In this document: piece after piece, positions 48,001 to 62,000 of the stretch
Numbering within the stretch: the stretch's first letter is position 1
Layout of the letters: each line of letters begins with the position of its first letter
Source of the DNA: Varroa destructor
Taxonomy: Eukaryota; Arthropoda; Arachnida; Mesostigmata; Varroidae
Assembly (NCBI RefSeq): GCF_002443255.2
Contig: NW_019211454.1
Span: forward strand, 60,784,894 to 60,848,893
Direction: 5' to 3'
DNA: 64,000 nt
Notes under the pieces: generated by a model
Told to the model about the DNA's origin: nothing
Seen by the model: the letters and a program-made list of their open reading frames with translations, nothing else
The model's database searches: none
Made by a program: the position numbers and the translations under genes

Positions 48001-51000
48001 GTTCGGCCATATTACATAATATGATTAACGTAACTAATGGCCGCTATCGTATGTAACGTTTAATAATGATAGCAGTATAAACAAACTAGATGCCTGCAGT
48101 TTTTCCGTGGCAGTTACAAAATAATTGAATGCTGGGTTGTTATTATTGCGGTTAACCACGTTAGTGTCCCGTCACGCCCGATGCTATGAGAAACCGTATT
48201 GTTTCATAAGATATTTTAAATAAGTTTTCAGATATACCGAGTGCCCAGGTACACATGATGATGACACGTTCAGCTCTAAGGCTTGGCGCCATTTTTGGGA
48301 AGTTGTCTTCCGTAGCGTCGACTATAAAACCACGTTGAATATGACCATTCTCAGGACGCAACTTATGTATGCGATGTTCCTGTATCTAATTGATTAATAA
48401 AATGTACGCTTGTATCGAACATTCATTCAGTTTTAACGAAACGTTTCGTGCGACTATTAGCTTTTCTTGTTAACAATAGAAATTCAACATAATGGCCTAC
48501 TCCCACTCAAAGGACACCGCTTTGTCTAGCTTTTCACGAGGGTAATAACTGAACGCTTTTGAGATAATACCGCACATGATAATAACATATAGGTGTACAC
48601 GCCTCTGCAGTAGCAAACTATATCTATTACGTAAATTACACTGTCTTTACATTATATTTGTGTTGCAGACGCGAAAAAACGTATTCATAGTGGCGGTGTT
48701 GGAGCATCACCGATGTTTAAACATGATTTCACATCATACTAATCACAACTTACTTGACACATTCACTTCGTTGCAATAACAAAAAAAAAAACAACAAAAA
48801 CAACAATGTTATTGTAGTATTCGTTCGAATTACTATGTTTTTGACGGGGAAATTGCCGTTGCCTGTTTGAGCTCCGCTACCTGAGCTGTCCATATGCAAA
48901 TATCGTATGAAAAATTCAGTAAACCAAATATAAAGCAAACTTTGAACAGTTAAAACATAACAACGATAATAGATAAAACATTAATCTTAATCTAGTCACT
49001 TGTTTTTTCTTTTTTGGTTATTTTAAAAACTTCTGGGACATTTCAATTAGGCATGTTTTAAAATATTCGCTGGTTATTGCTCTCGTGATTTTCCTGAAGA
49101 GGTCGTTTTATATTCAGCCGTTCAATTACCATATCAATCGGATCAGTTTTTTTAATCTAAGTTTTATTCATTTTTTGGAGCGTGACAGATTCATTTTAGG
49201 ACAGGATAAAGTTTTAAAGCAAGAGTAAGGCTTAAAATAGGGCAAAGAACTTTTGTCTGTATGTCTGAAACAAAAATTTTTTCTCTCGCTTACAACAATC
49301 GGTTGTGCCACTTCTATTTTGGGGATCCTATTCTCTTAACTGATATCACGTAAGGTATAAGCAGCCCGTCACAGCACCATCAAGATACTACAACGAGCTG
49401 GATTTGCATGATACCTTGAAGGGTTCCATATCCCATAAACGCAGTAACGAAAGACTAGACGCGTTCTCAGTTGGGGGGGGGGGGGGTCGGTCGATACGAG
49501 CATAAAATTTTGAATAAGCCCTAGTTACGAGCGTAAGGTATTGGGGCACCCAAGTCGTGTTTGTGATCTCCATTTTAATCAATCAGTCGATCTTTCTTTG
49601 TTATCACAACGTCAGTACTCGTCAGACTCACTAACGTCGAATAAACGTGGACCTGCTCAGCACTTTTAAAGCTGATAAGGGTCATTATTTTTGGCCGCGC
49701 CTATTTTTCAACTATAATATCATATCTGGGACAAAAGCTAATGTGGATTTGTTCGTTGAGAATTTTACTATGCTTCCGGTTCGTGTTGTTAGCAAAGAAT
49801 TTCAACTTCAAACCTTACTTTCTAGTAAGTTTTTTTTATTTAAAGATTAGATTATTACCTGTTTTTTCAAAACTATGAGCACCCTATGAAATCGAAAAAT
49901 CTCGGCAGGGCGGGGGGGCGAAGAGAGGTGAAAAAAGATGTTCGAAAATTTCGGAATTATAGATCAATTTAGTCACTTTAGTTTACCGTACAATAGAAAT
50001 CGTCAAATTCAAACCCTTTCGATTGGTACATCAGCAAAGGGTGACAGGTACGAGTTTTTCAAATGCCTATGAATGATCGATTCTTCTTTATTCAATCCCG
50101 CCTTCCACACACTGGGTTCCAGACTAAATTTTTAATTTAGTCCTTAACCAATTTCGTCTTTTTTCCAATGATGCGCTTTGCAGAAAATGTGTAATAATTT
50201 TACGCGCTTTTTCGTACCATATGGTGGACCCACGACAAATTAAATAGTTGATTCAGGTAGTTCAGGTACAAATACCTATCATTTCATCATTGTCGACCGG
50301 ACCGATTGCCACCAAGACAGTCGGCTTTACGCAGATGCTGTTGATGTTCGAGTCCTTATTTGTCGTTCCAATCTCGCCACCCGTTTTGACTGACGATATC
50401 TGATCGTCTAACCAGTACGCGGTGAAGACGGACGCAAACTTAGATACTTATCTATCGAAACGAGTTCAGGGAGTCCGGATAGAGAGAGAAATAATTCCTT
50501 TACTTGATGGATCAGTTAACCAACTAGTGGCGTTGCTTAATCCTCTGTCTAGATATCGAACTATCGAGTACCGTCTAGTTTCATCTAAGTACCGCTTACG
50601 ACCATTATCATTATCGACAACATCAAACGATTAACGTCGGGTAAGTTCAGTGCGATACACGAGTCACAAAAACAGCACGAACAGAACTGCAATTGCCGTT
50701 AAAAGCTGTGTTAAAAGCACCTCGGTGATACCTGCGCGATTTTAAATCGCGTCGTTCGTCAATAGTTTACGCAGACAATGAAATCTGTCTCTCAGTAGCG
50801 AGAATCGATGCTGATGCTAATGGGCCGCAGAACTCTAACCAGGAACGATCGAACTCATTGACCGGATTGGCGAATCTTCTCTCGCGTACAAGTCGTAGCC
50901 CAGCGGCGTCCGGAATTTGATCAGATTTAGCAGTACCACTATCCTCAACGGCAGAGACGATAACAACCAAAACAATGAAACACGTTGTCGCCGACGGACG

Positions 51001-54000
51001 AAAATGAAGCAGAGTTCATTGTAGCACGGTCATTGCCGCTACTGCCGCTAAACTCGACAGTTCTGCCCCCCGTAAGTCCCCTTAGTGGTTGATGATTGCG
51101 GCCCGTTATTGCTGCCTCATTGACAAGTAAATGTTGTGTTACGACCGCGAAATATAATGACAGCGACGAGGCCCCACCAGAGCCCCACTGCTACTACTTC
51201 TGGCACCAAATGTGAATGTGGCAGAGGCACCAGCATCAGCTTTGTCAGTCATCGATCACTCGCTGAACCTGTTTCGATGCCACTCAGCATCACGCTGTTG
51301 TTGTTATAGTGTGCAACAATGGTGATGACAGGAGCATGCGAACTAGGTACGGGCAGGCGGAGTAAATAAGCATATAAGTGAGCAAACTACTTCGACACAG
51401 CACAAATATAGTACAAAATGTAGAATACGGTTATTTGACGCGGTGACGGTCAGCGTGAATGGCCTGTGTGATAACCCTATACTGACCTGATTGTACCTAT
51501 CCTATGGAAGTAACAAAAATTGAAAGCACCAAAGTTAACTCTTACGTGTAGACGTATGCGGCCCTTGAAAAATAATTTCAACAGTGACCGTATACGAAAC
51601 TATGTCAGACGAGGAGGGGCATTCATTGTTAAAAGGGCAGTGAGGAAATGTGAACGAGTGTCGATTGGTTGACTCTTTTTCATCAATTTGACAATCGGAC
51701 AAAAAATAAACTGAAAGTTTCTGTTCGATTGAAATTGAAACCACACGCAGATATTGAGATTGCTATGGCCGCGAGCAGTTACCCATTGTTGTCGCCGGCG
51801 ATAAAATGTGCCTTTAAGGTGGTGTTATAGCCATCAATCTTCGGACGACTTTTAAGGAAATTTTTTCAGTTTCACACGTTTCTGCATTTTATAATAGCCT
51901 TAATAGAAGTTAGTAGTACGATCAAAACGTCCCGATTCGTGCAGGTGTGGCACAAAACGTGTGACATTGAATCATGGTTCATGTCAGAAAGTCTCAAGGA
52001 ATAAACAAATCACGTTTAGTACCGGCGTTCATCTTGACCTAGATGCACTAACCTTAGACCTTTCGTGTAAAACCGGACCAGCGTTTCTCGATAACTAAGA
52101 AGTTTTCTCATGCAGATAATTCTCTAAGTTTCCAAGTGCAAATCATTTGTTATTTCGTTGTTACTCGACGGCTCTACGGCTAGATTTGCAGCTTCAGAAG
52201 ACTCTCGTTCGTAACTAACTACGTACTTGCTAACTTAGACTGCTCCTTAAGCAGCAATATCAAACAGCGAGCGCAGAATGCGGAATTAGCGAACACCAAC
52301 AAACTTTCATATACACCAAATTTAACGCTTTAATCAAAAGACACTTGTTCTTAATTTCAACAGCGATTTCAGCCGTGCTCATTTTTTCTTCAAGCACTTT
52401 GCGATGGCAACGGGTCTATGTCTTTAGGGCAACTAAATAATTCTAAGGACTCCATAAGAGCAACCGGTTCTATGGCTCCCCCTCTGCCGCTCTGTCTGTC
52501 GCCGTCTACGGACAGCTCCGACAATTGCAGCAGTTTTGATACTATTTTCAGTAGAATGTAGCATTTGCCTGGTCCTTACATTTGGCACAATTAAAATGAA
52601 CGATTCACGACGAATTTGAACTTGCCTTATATTTGTAAATAGCCGTCTTTCTCCCAGATCCGCGAACTGACTGTGCTACATCTCTGCGAAGTTGGAGAAG
52701 AGTCAGCATTTATCAAACGATGAGTAGAAGAACCAATGACAATCCATACGCTTCTCTCGGCCTCTGTGTCGTGCCATATCTTATATTACTGATGATGAGG
52801 TATTGTCATGACACGCCTCACACGTGACCGCATTCGGCCTGTCACTCATGTGATGGTGTACGAACGAACGATGTACAACGGCAACGCGTCTACGGTTTTT
52901 TTCGTAGTCGTCGGGTGGTTTTTGCTTTTTTAGTCTGTCTCTCTCGACCCCTTGATATATTATAATCGGACAGATCTCTTCAAAATCGAATCGTCCGATT
53001 GTGAGTTAGATGGTACACTTCATCTACAATTGCAACAAGACTCTCCTTACTTCAGATACCGAAGTTCGAGCACCGGAACAATACCGAATACTTGGGCATT
53101 GCCTTTTGCTATTTACTTACATAGAGAGTCAGTGATCATCAGAGCTATAAAATAGAACTTTTTTTTTTTTTAGATATATATATGATTGTCAAAAATATTC
53201 CGCTCGTTCCGGCGTGGAAATAAAACAAAAAGTATCAATATTTCGCTGGAAATTAGTCAACCTAGATGAGGATTCCACTATACTGTAATGTATGTAAAGT
53301 TCCTGAAAGTTTATTACCGTTGTGACGTGAATAGAACGCGCAGATTCTTGTTCAGCTATGCGTCGATACTTCGAATTGCGTCCGAAAAATCTGAAGATTT
53401 AATGGGACGCAACTGTTCTTCGGAATGATCGTTATGCTCGCGAAGAAGGGTAACAATCGGCAGCAGCGTAAACGTATTAAAGGCTAGTATCGTTTTTGTT
53501 GTTTCAACGATTAATCAGGCTCTCTATCGAATTGCCAAATTGATATTTTACTACCAAAACACTGTTAACAGAAATTATCGATGCCTTTTTGTCAATGATT
53601 ACAACAGCTTCTTTGGTTAGGGCGCGAAAAATGCATGCCTCCAATAGTTCCTTCTGCGATATCTAAAAAACAGTTTTATAAAATATAAACGCGGATCAAT
53701 TAAATTTTTTCTCTTCCCTTCTTAATGTTTAACTTAATAGTAGGACATTTCGATTAGGATAAGTGAATATATAATAAAGTTAACGTTCAGACATTTCTAT
53801 TGCAGTCTCTAACGTATCTAAGTAAATATGCTATGGCTAACAAAACAAAAGTAAAGCAATTAATAATCGAAAATTCAGAACCTGACAGTAACTTATTAGA
53901 AGAATAGTAGAAATTATAGATATTTTTCGACTATATTTGAAAAGAATGATCATGAAAAGGAGGTCCAGATTACGATTGGACATCAGTCTTAGACGGTTTT

Positions 54001-57000
54001 GTTTATATCAATGGAGTCTGTCAGTATTGTTTGCTCTGTGTGTTTGATATGAAAGAGGGTGAGCAAATGAGGCTGTTTTTTTCCGGGGTTTTACGTACGC
54101 TACTTAAATAGCTAGGCAGTACTTCGATCAGCTGGCCTCATGCTCCTAACATGGAGCAAAATGCATCTACGCCACACTCAAACCTAGCCTACGAGGTGTC
54201 CTATGTGAACGGTGAAGGTTCCTCAAATAACCCGCAGATATCACTTTCTAGCGAGACATTTGCACAATTCCATGCTTTCTCGACAATTGATATTAATTAC
54301 AGTATTGAGTTGATAAGGCGATCATTACCTGTATTATTCAAACGGAAGTCTGTCGTAATTTAAAATATAGCTAAGTACTTTTTTTTTTTTTCACTAGGAC
54401 GGTAAGACCAACAAATCAGTCGTTACCATCATTGTGCCACTACCAGTTGTGCTGGGTACCCTTTGAGCACTTTAGCAAATCGACTATAAGGTATAAATTA
54501 TTTGATATTTCAGCCCGTTTTTCATTGAAACGTCGAGTTCTCTGGTATCTTTAAACCAGGCGCTTATTCTATTACTGGAATATATCTGGCACCGTCTCCG
54601 TAGCGTCCTCTACGTTTCTGTTATAGTGTATGGTAAGTAATTTCTTTCCGGTTTCGCACCCTCTATCTTGTTTCCCTCCTTCGTCGACTACCGTTATCAC
54701 ATAGGACAAGACATATCAATAAATGTACACAAATTTACGCATGTACAACGAGCAACGAATGCATTCTATTGTACTTATGATAAACGAGTAATTAAGTTGT
54801 AAAATTCTACGAAAATACGAAGTCACGATTGCCGTCGTTCAACCCAAGCAACGGTGGGCATGACGCTAATAATGATGATGATAACAATAATAACAAATGA
54901 AGTCATCTAACAAGCCTCGAATATATTTTTTGACAAAAAAAAAAAGAAAGTATCCAATTCTAAAAGGATAGCGCGTACATTTCTAAGAACGCCAACGACC
55001 GGTGCATACAGTGCTGCTTCTGCCATTGACGACAATTTGGCTTTTGACGTATCGTTCTACCGTCGAGATGTCTTGCTCCTACGTATGCGGCCGTTATATG
55101 CCACGAAACTGTGTGATGATCTTCATCCATTGTTGATAAGCGATAAAACGCTCGAGGCTTGATGAAAATATATATTATATAATTTTGTGTGAAAATAAAT
55201 TTCTGGTAAAAATAGCTGTATTCCTTTGTCGGCTGGCTAACTGTTGCGGGAAATTGATATGTAGTGTCGCCGATGTCCCGTTGGGACTATCCGGCCTGAA
55301 ACAAGTCGTCCTTTTGCAGAAAAGGACAGGGAAGTAGTTGTTGAAAAAGCTGTTTTTTCTTTTGTTCCTACTCAGAATCGACGATTATGTCAAGCTAGCC
55401 AAGTAGGTTATTGACTGATTGACAACTATATATTCTGCCAGCCCGCAATCGTCAGGACGATGTTTTTGTCGTACGACCTTGACGACGATAACTGCTAACA
55501 GATATCCGGAATGGCAGCGAATCATCTGCGTCAGTCATTTATATTTCTGTGCACGTTCGTATGTACGTGAAGTTGAGTTGCTAGGGCATACTTCCAGGTA
55601 CATTATATACACATCGATACCCTGAAATTATCATTTCTTAGCAATGATGACATTGATACTGTTTATGGCAAAAGACTACTCATCGTTTTGAGGTTCTGCC
55701 CGCACGATATAGGGGCAACCACTGCGGTAGTTTAGTTGTTTCTGCGAGGTAACGATAACTTACGTCTACTTACCATACTACTATTGTATTATAATAACTA
55801 CTGACTCAACATGTATGTTGCATAATCCACCCATCACAGTTTTATGTATCCTCAGAATCAGAGAGTCCGCAAATCGATAGCATTTATTCTGTCAGATTTT
55901 CATCTTGGGCAGTTGTGCAACCCAAAAAAAGTTCTTTAATGATTTCAAAGGCCATCTGATGCGGTTTTCAGCGGCGTGTTAAAAACTCCAAAATACAAAT
56001 ATGCTTAAGTATCAAGTTGTATGTTTGTAACAGGCGTCTTGGTCTAGTGAATGCGCTATGTATAGAAAGAGGCGGCCCTTTGCTGCACGCTATTCAGTTT
56101 GTGTTCCGTTAACAAATATTTTAAGTACGCGTATTTAAAGCGTAATCTACATAGCCATAGCTGATAATGTTTACAAATTTCTTATTTATTATTTCATTAA
56201 ATTTCGCAGATTTAATAGATTTTGTAGATCAAAATGTGCCATTGATTTTATCTTGAGCTTAAAAATAGTCACCGACATTAGAGTACAAAAATAAATTTGG
56301 TTGCGCCCCACATGGTTGCTAAAGAGATGTGCATTTCGTATCATTAAGAATCCTCCCTCAGGTCATCTTGTATGCACTATCGGGCATACTGTACTAGTCC
56401 TAGGAGGAAAGTCCTGCAGCCGCTCCTTTCTGACCCTACATTGATCCAAATATATAGTTCACGTGTGCTGCCATTTACATCATGGCGCACCTTTACCCCA
56501 ATTCGTTGGATCGTGCACAGTTCAGATAACGTTCGAGGACCGATTAAAAGGATACAAGAGGAACTATCGATAAAGCTTCGAACAAATGATGACGGCGTGT
56601 ACATCCGGCGAACTCCTTCGATCGTTTTCGGCGGATAACAGAAACTAATTGACGGCATCTAGCGGGAGGACGTCCGAGCCCGTCGGAAACATGTTCAAAT
56701 ACAACACACAATGGAAGCTTAGATTGGAAGAGAAGAGGGAAAAGGGAGATCTCGTACAAATTGCGTGTCACAAATGCACAAGTTCGTTCACTATTAGTAT
56801 CCATACGAACACGGATTGAGAGAGATTCTCAGTGCAATGATAACGGTGGCCTGTAAAGATCACGTTGTGTATCATAGTAAACTATACCGATATGTATGCA
56901 AGCAACATGCAGGCGTGTATATCGATATAGACCCAGCCTTTCTGTCAGAACGAGGCGCTAAGGAGCAGACTGTTAGATAGAAAATCTATGAGTGGATTAG

Positions 57001-58559
57001 GACTTGTGTAAATCAAAGCAGTAGCCTTCGAGTGTGTCAATACTACCAGAAAGGATTCATGTTGCATTGAAGACTGCTGGAACGTTTGCGAACGGGACGG
57101 TATTGGGGCATGTTCTCCTGTTACTGTAGAATAAAGACAACCAACGAGCCATAACATCTGGTTGAAACTTTGCAGTTAGCACATATTAGTAATGACATAT
57201 AACTTGATTTTTACAAAATTACGAGACTCAGTCTCACATATATTCGCCGCTCTAAAGCGAAGACTCTTGTCATATCTTTCCTCCTAGTTTTATTACGGAT
57301 CTTAATGGAATAGGAGAGCATGCATGCATGCGCCAAAGCTGCCTCCCTTAACCTCAGCCCTAGTAACCTTTCTCTCCCAGGAAATCATCATCCCTGACCA
57401 TTGCACTATTCCCACAGTGGCAATGCTACGGCCATGTGGCTGCAATATATGATCCTATCAACCCATAAAATATGTTTTGACGCTCTTGTTTGTCACCGCT
57501 CTGGCCAACAGGGGATTACACCTTGAAATGATCATATCACCTAAACAGCAGCTTGCAGCAACGTTATCAGCTATTAAGTATTGTCTGTCTAGAAAAGACC
57601 GGTCACTTTCTACTAAGGAGAAGGGATGTACAGGGGAGCTATTGCAAGCGCGTTTCAATGACGCACGGGCATGGTCGAACTTTTCGCTTGAGCCGCATGA
57701 GTATATCAGCGCGTCATTTACGAACTCGATGCCTCAGCTTTAAAGAATAGAAAAACGATGAAATGGCGTTGAAATAAAAACTACAACGAAGATGCTGAAA
57801 GGATCCGAAGCATAGAATGTGCCTTCACGTTCAGACATCGAGAAAACAATGGCGCGTGTCGTTCGACTGTCACTGTTGAAACAATAGCGGTAAAGTAACA
57901 AAACAGGCAAAAAAGCATTGGATGTCTGTCGAAAGTTTCTCCTCTCTGCTGAAAACCGGTACGAAGAATGCCCACAGCCTGGCCGGCAAAGGCGATTCCG
58001 TTACGTTGCGATTCTCAAATAGCATCAGTGTCAGATCTAATACGCCTATTCCTTCAACTCTAAAACAAATGGGAAACTGTAAGTAGATATAGTTGACAAA
58101 AAACGACCCACATCTTCCGAATCGCTAATTGGGCTTTTTTTTCTATAGTAAATCGAAGTTCTGATAGCTTTTCGCCATCGAAAGAAACTACATGATCTCT
58201 GACCATACAGCTGGTTCCATTTGCTGCTCGTAGCAAATGCGTACGAGACAATGTTGGATCATTTGTATATACGCAATTTGTCCGTAACGCTTTGGACGCA
58301 ATGTAGCACTACATAGTCAGGCATAGGTTGGCGGTCAGTTATCACACGAGGTGATTCGTTCTGACGAGCTGTTCCAATGGTTTTTTGCGCTCTTCGACCC
58401 TACATCTGTTCTCTCATTAAGGCCTAACGAAGAGTTATTCAACGTTCATTTGATGACAGCTTTACTGTATTATATATCATAATGGAAATAGTGGATGGCA
58501 ATGCTGGTTGTATCGTTCGATTACTGTTATTGATTAGTTATTTTATTAGTTCCCTTGTC
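42021..58559. other. no gene recognised
   Basis: Long stretch without a supported exon. Moderately GC-rich patches at about 42110-44050 and 50280-51440 hold overlapping open frames on both strands (for example 43621-44049 minus against 43712-43987 plus). A G14 run is at 49473-49486. Several open frames of 60-100 codons (45593-45829, 46143-46457, 54151-54363 and 57477-57743 plus; 47180-47482 minus) have no recognised domains and no convincing splice context. Confidence 0.45.
49473..49486 (+). repeat. G14 homopolymer
   Basis: Fourteen consecutive guanines; such runs are error-prone in assembly. Confidence 0.95.
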
Positions 58560-61500
58560 ACCTCACGTTCGTCGTAGCCCTGCTATTTCAGCTGCTGCTG
58601 CCGCGTAATGATGGTCGTCGACTTCATAGATGTCGGCGTACGTAACGATAGTGAGTTATGTTCATAGAAGTTTTCAGTGATGATGCTAGTTTAGTCAGTT
58701 ACTGCTTGTGGCACCGCTTTGGCTGTGATTTTTCGATGCTGCTCACCAGTTGGCGGGACAGCGAGAAAGGGAGCAAGGTATGAGAAAAAGACTTGCTACT
58801 GCTACTACAACCCCACCGTAACCGTGGCCGCTTCCGCCACTGCTCAGTGCATTACCGGCTATGTGATTTGGCAATAAAGGTAGCACGCCTGTACTAGTAG
58901 TACTGCCTCTTCTTCGTTTTCCCTCCGCTATGATCCCGCTTAGTCTAGTAATCGGAGGCCATTCTAAGCTGTAGACAGGAATTGCTCATCCCTGGATTGT
59001 GCCGCCTGTGTCGTCATCGATTTAGCCGTCGACGATCATCTGCAGCGCTTCATGCCTGCGCACACGCATTCAGACGCACGATGCTCAACAATCGCCACCA
59101 TAACATCATAGTCATCATTATATATATATGCAGTAGGCTCATTATACCAGCAATAGTAATACAATAACAAGCGGCCAAGGAGCTGGCGCAGCGAACAGCG
59201 GCACCTGCGAGATAACAAAGTCCTTTAGGCCACCGGATGTTTACTTTTAGCAACGACGGCCGGTACCGCTGCAGCTTCGCTTGTCTCCATATTCCGCTGT
59301 CATCGTCGTGTTTTACGCGTTTTTTCATATGTCTGTTTGGAAACAGGCAGCCGAAGGTAGGGGGACTGAAGCGAGACGGTAGGAAAACGACTTTCCAAAG
59401 CAAAGAGATTCGTAGCGACAAGTGAAGGCGCAAAATCGGCGAAGAAAAACGTTCCCTGTTTGCGAGTCCGCTCCAGCACGGACGCATATCTAGCTAGAAT
59501 TGCTAGCGCGCTCAGTTGGGCGTCTGGGTTGATGTACGTCGAGCGCTGCTCGCCGACTGTCTACTTGCTGTGTTGTGCCTATTCTCGCGGAAAAGGTGGC
59601 GGTAACTTCTATCATCGACAATAACTTCAATGCTAACTGATTGACTACATCGACGGTGAAGACTTGACGACAAAGGTCCCTTTGCGGTGGGTGTTTAATG
59701 CATGCAGCAGCCGCTTGTTGGGCAACTATCGACTGGTACACCGCAACGGGTAGCAGGGCTCTTCGCGACGACGTAGCTAAGCGAAAAGTGCGTAACGTTA
59801 AGCAAATGAAGCAGAAACTGTAGTGACAATGCTACTATGAGCGCAGAAGAATCATCGGAAGCGGTTTGTTCGTGGAAATTTACTGCAACCTCTTTTGAAC
59901 CGGAAGAGGCCGCAGCTAAAATCCAAGAAGCGTACACTACGCACGTACTAGTGTTCCTGCATCATATTTATTGAGAATTTGCATGAAAGACTAGTGCGGT
60001 AGTTTACCAATCCACAGTTCACTGGATTCAATGTCACCGAACAAAGCTTAAGATCGTGCATAAAATCAAGTCGGTTCCCTAAACCCAATCAATAAACGTT
60101 TCTATTCTAAGCTGATTGTCACCGAGTAGAAAAAAAAAAAAAAAACGCTTGAAGTAACAAGCCATACTCAAAATATTTCGGTACGTTCTTTCGCTAAGAA
60201 AATTAGGATTGGTGAAAAGCATCTTTTTAAGTTCTTACACCCCTGACGTTAAGCTGATTAAGGCTCAATCAACTTTTAAACACATTCAATTGTAATGCTT
60301 AAAATTCTGTAAAGTTGTGAATTATAAACTCAAATCGATACAGGTCAGATATCGATCTAAATAAAGATGGCTATCGCTATCAAATGGTGAAATATCCGCG
60401 GAAAATTTGAGCAAAGGCGAAAGATAGAGGTAGGAGCGCAACGACCTGCCAGCGTTCCTTTTTTTTGTCATCTAGATTTTTTACTAGATTTTTCATAGAA
60501 AAGCAAATTTTGACGACTGCTAATAAGTTGGTCGACCGTGCTGAACACATGAGCGTCAGCTAACTCGAACCCGCTCATAGATGTCATAACAGAATGTGTC
60601 ATATAACGACTTCTATCATTTATTTCCAATAGGGTACCGTCCCTCTTGTTAAAATAATGGTCACTATCGCGACTTATTTCTGGGTAGATACCACAGCATG
60701 ACTCGTTAACGAGCTTCCCTTTCATCCTTTCAACCCCAGCCTAACATTTATCCTGCCGATGGCGTCGGCCCACAGCGGCAGCTTAAACTGCAAGATAGAC
60801 AAATTTCAATTGTACGATCCGAAGTACGCGCCGCGATCAGCGCGTTTGTCTTGTTGATTCTATTTAGCTACCGCGGCTGTTGTAGGCATGGTGAAATTGT
60901 TTGTCTGCCATAGGCGCGTGACGCAGCTCAGCCACTGAGGGCAGACAGCCATGCAGACAATGGACTGTCCGTATATATTCCTTTGACGGATGAAACTGTA
61001 GCAACGCTAACGATACGAGCTGCCATTACAATAAATGGCTAGTCCTTCTTAACTAGAGACCTCTTCCGTTTTAGCCCCATTCGACTGGCTAGCATTATTA
61101 CCGTGAACTCGTCATTTTGCGATCGGCGAACTGATTCGATAGCTGGTTTATTGGTCTTTGCCGGCTGACTTTAGCTATAGAGCAGCCCGCTTGTTCCTTT
61201 TTTTTTTTTTCTATACGCGCTCACATTCGACACCTGCTTGTACTGCCGCTGGCGCAGCAGTTGCGATTGAGATGCTACAACCAGCAGTGTTAAACGTAAC
61301 AGCAACGTTGCCATATATCTTCTAGTTATTGACGCCCGTGTCCCCTGTCAAGCCTTTTTTACGTATGCTTGTTCGTCAATTTGTTACCATCATTATTTTA
61401 CTATTATCATTATTACCCGCCGCCTTTAATTATTATGATTCTTGCGATCACCATCGTCGTCGTCGCCGTCGTCGCCGTCGTCCCGGTGACGTGATGGCTG

Positions 61501-61869
61501 TTATTATCCACTAGAAGCGACTCGCAGCGTTCATGCTGCCTGAACAACATAAATGCTACTGTATGTAGAGTTATCATATAAAAGGGAATCGGGCCACAGG
61601 ACGGGGAAGCCGTTGTTCGGATTCATTTCAAAACGGCCGTGTCGACCATTGCGTTCGGCCGGCAACGTGTGTTCAAGGAGCAGCCACGGCGAGCGCTCAA
61701 GCGAGAATTGTCGATAATTTGCCGTTTGTAAATTTTCTTTCTATTTTGACAATTTACATACACGTATCCTGTTGCTGGAGTAGAAGTACCAGTTTCTTTT
61801 GCGAAGTGAACAACAATGAAAATGCTGGAAATAGTTGTAGCGACGACGCGGTGCCGGTGACGGTGATTT

Positions 61870-61903
<34 letters not shown>

Positions 61904-62000
61904 AAACAATAGCTACATACAGAAGCTGCAACAATATTTAAACACCTGCAGCCACACATTCGACGACACCTGTCGTCACCAATGCAGACGGGGAAAATGA
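58560..62000. other. GC-rich block, possible edge of another transcription unit
   Basis: A sustained rise in GC with CpG, triplet repeats (CGT/CGC at about 61453-61482 and TGC at 61871-61903) and open frames on both strands (59050-59487, 59490-59741, 59695-59937 and 61623-61934 minus; 61719-62000 plus). The texture resembles the 5' untranslated and promoter region of an arthropod developmental gene. No protein domain is recognisable, so direction and identity are open. Confidence 0.35.
61871..61903. repeat. (TGC)11 trinucleotide repeat
   Basis: Eleven uninterrupted TGC units. It is open in more than one frame: polyalanine on the plus strand (61719-62000), polyglutamine or polyserine on the minus strand. 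Whether it is translated is unknown. Confidence 0.95.
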
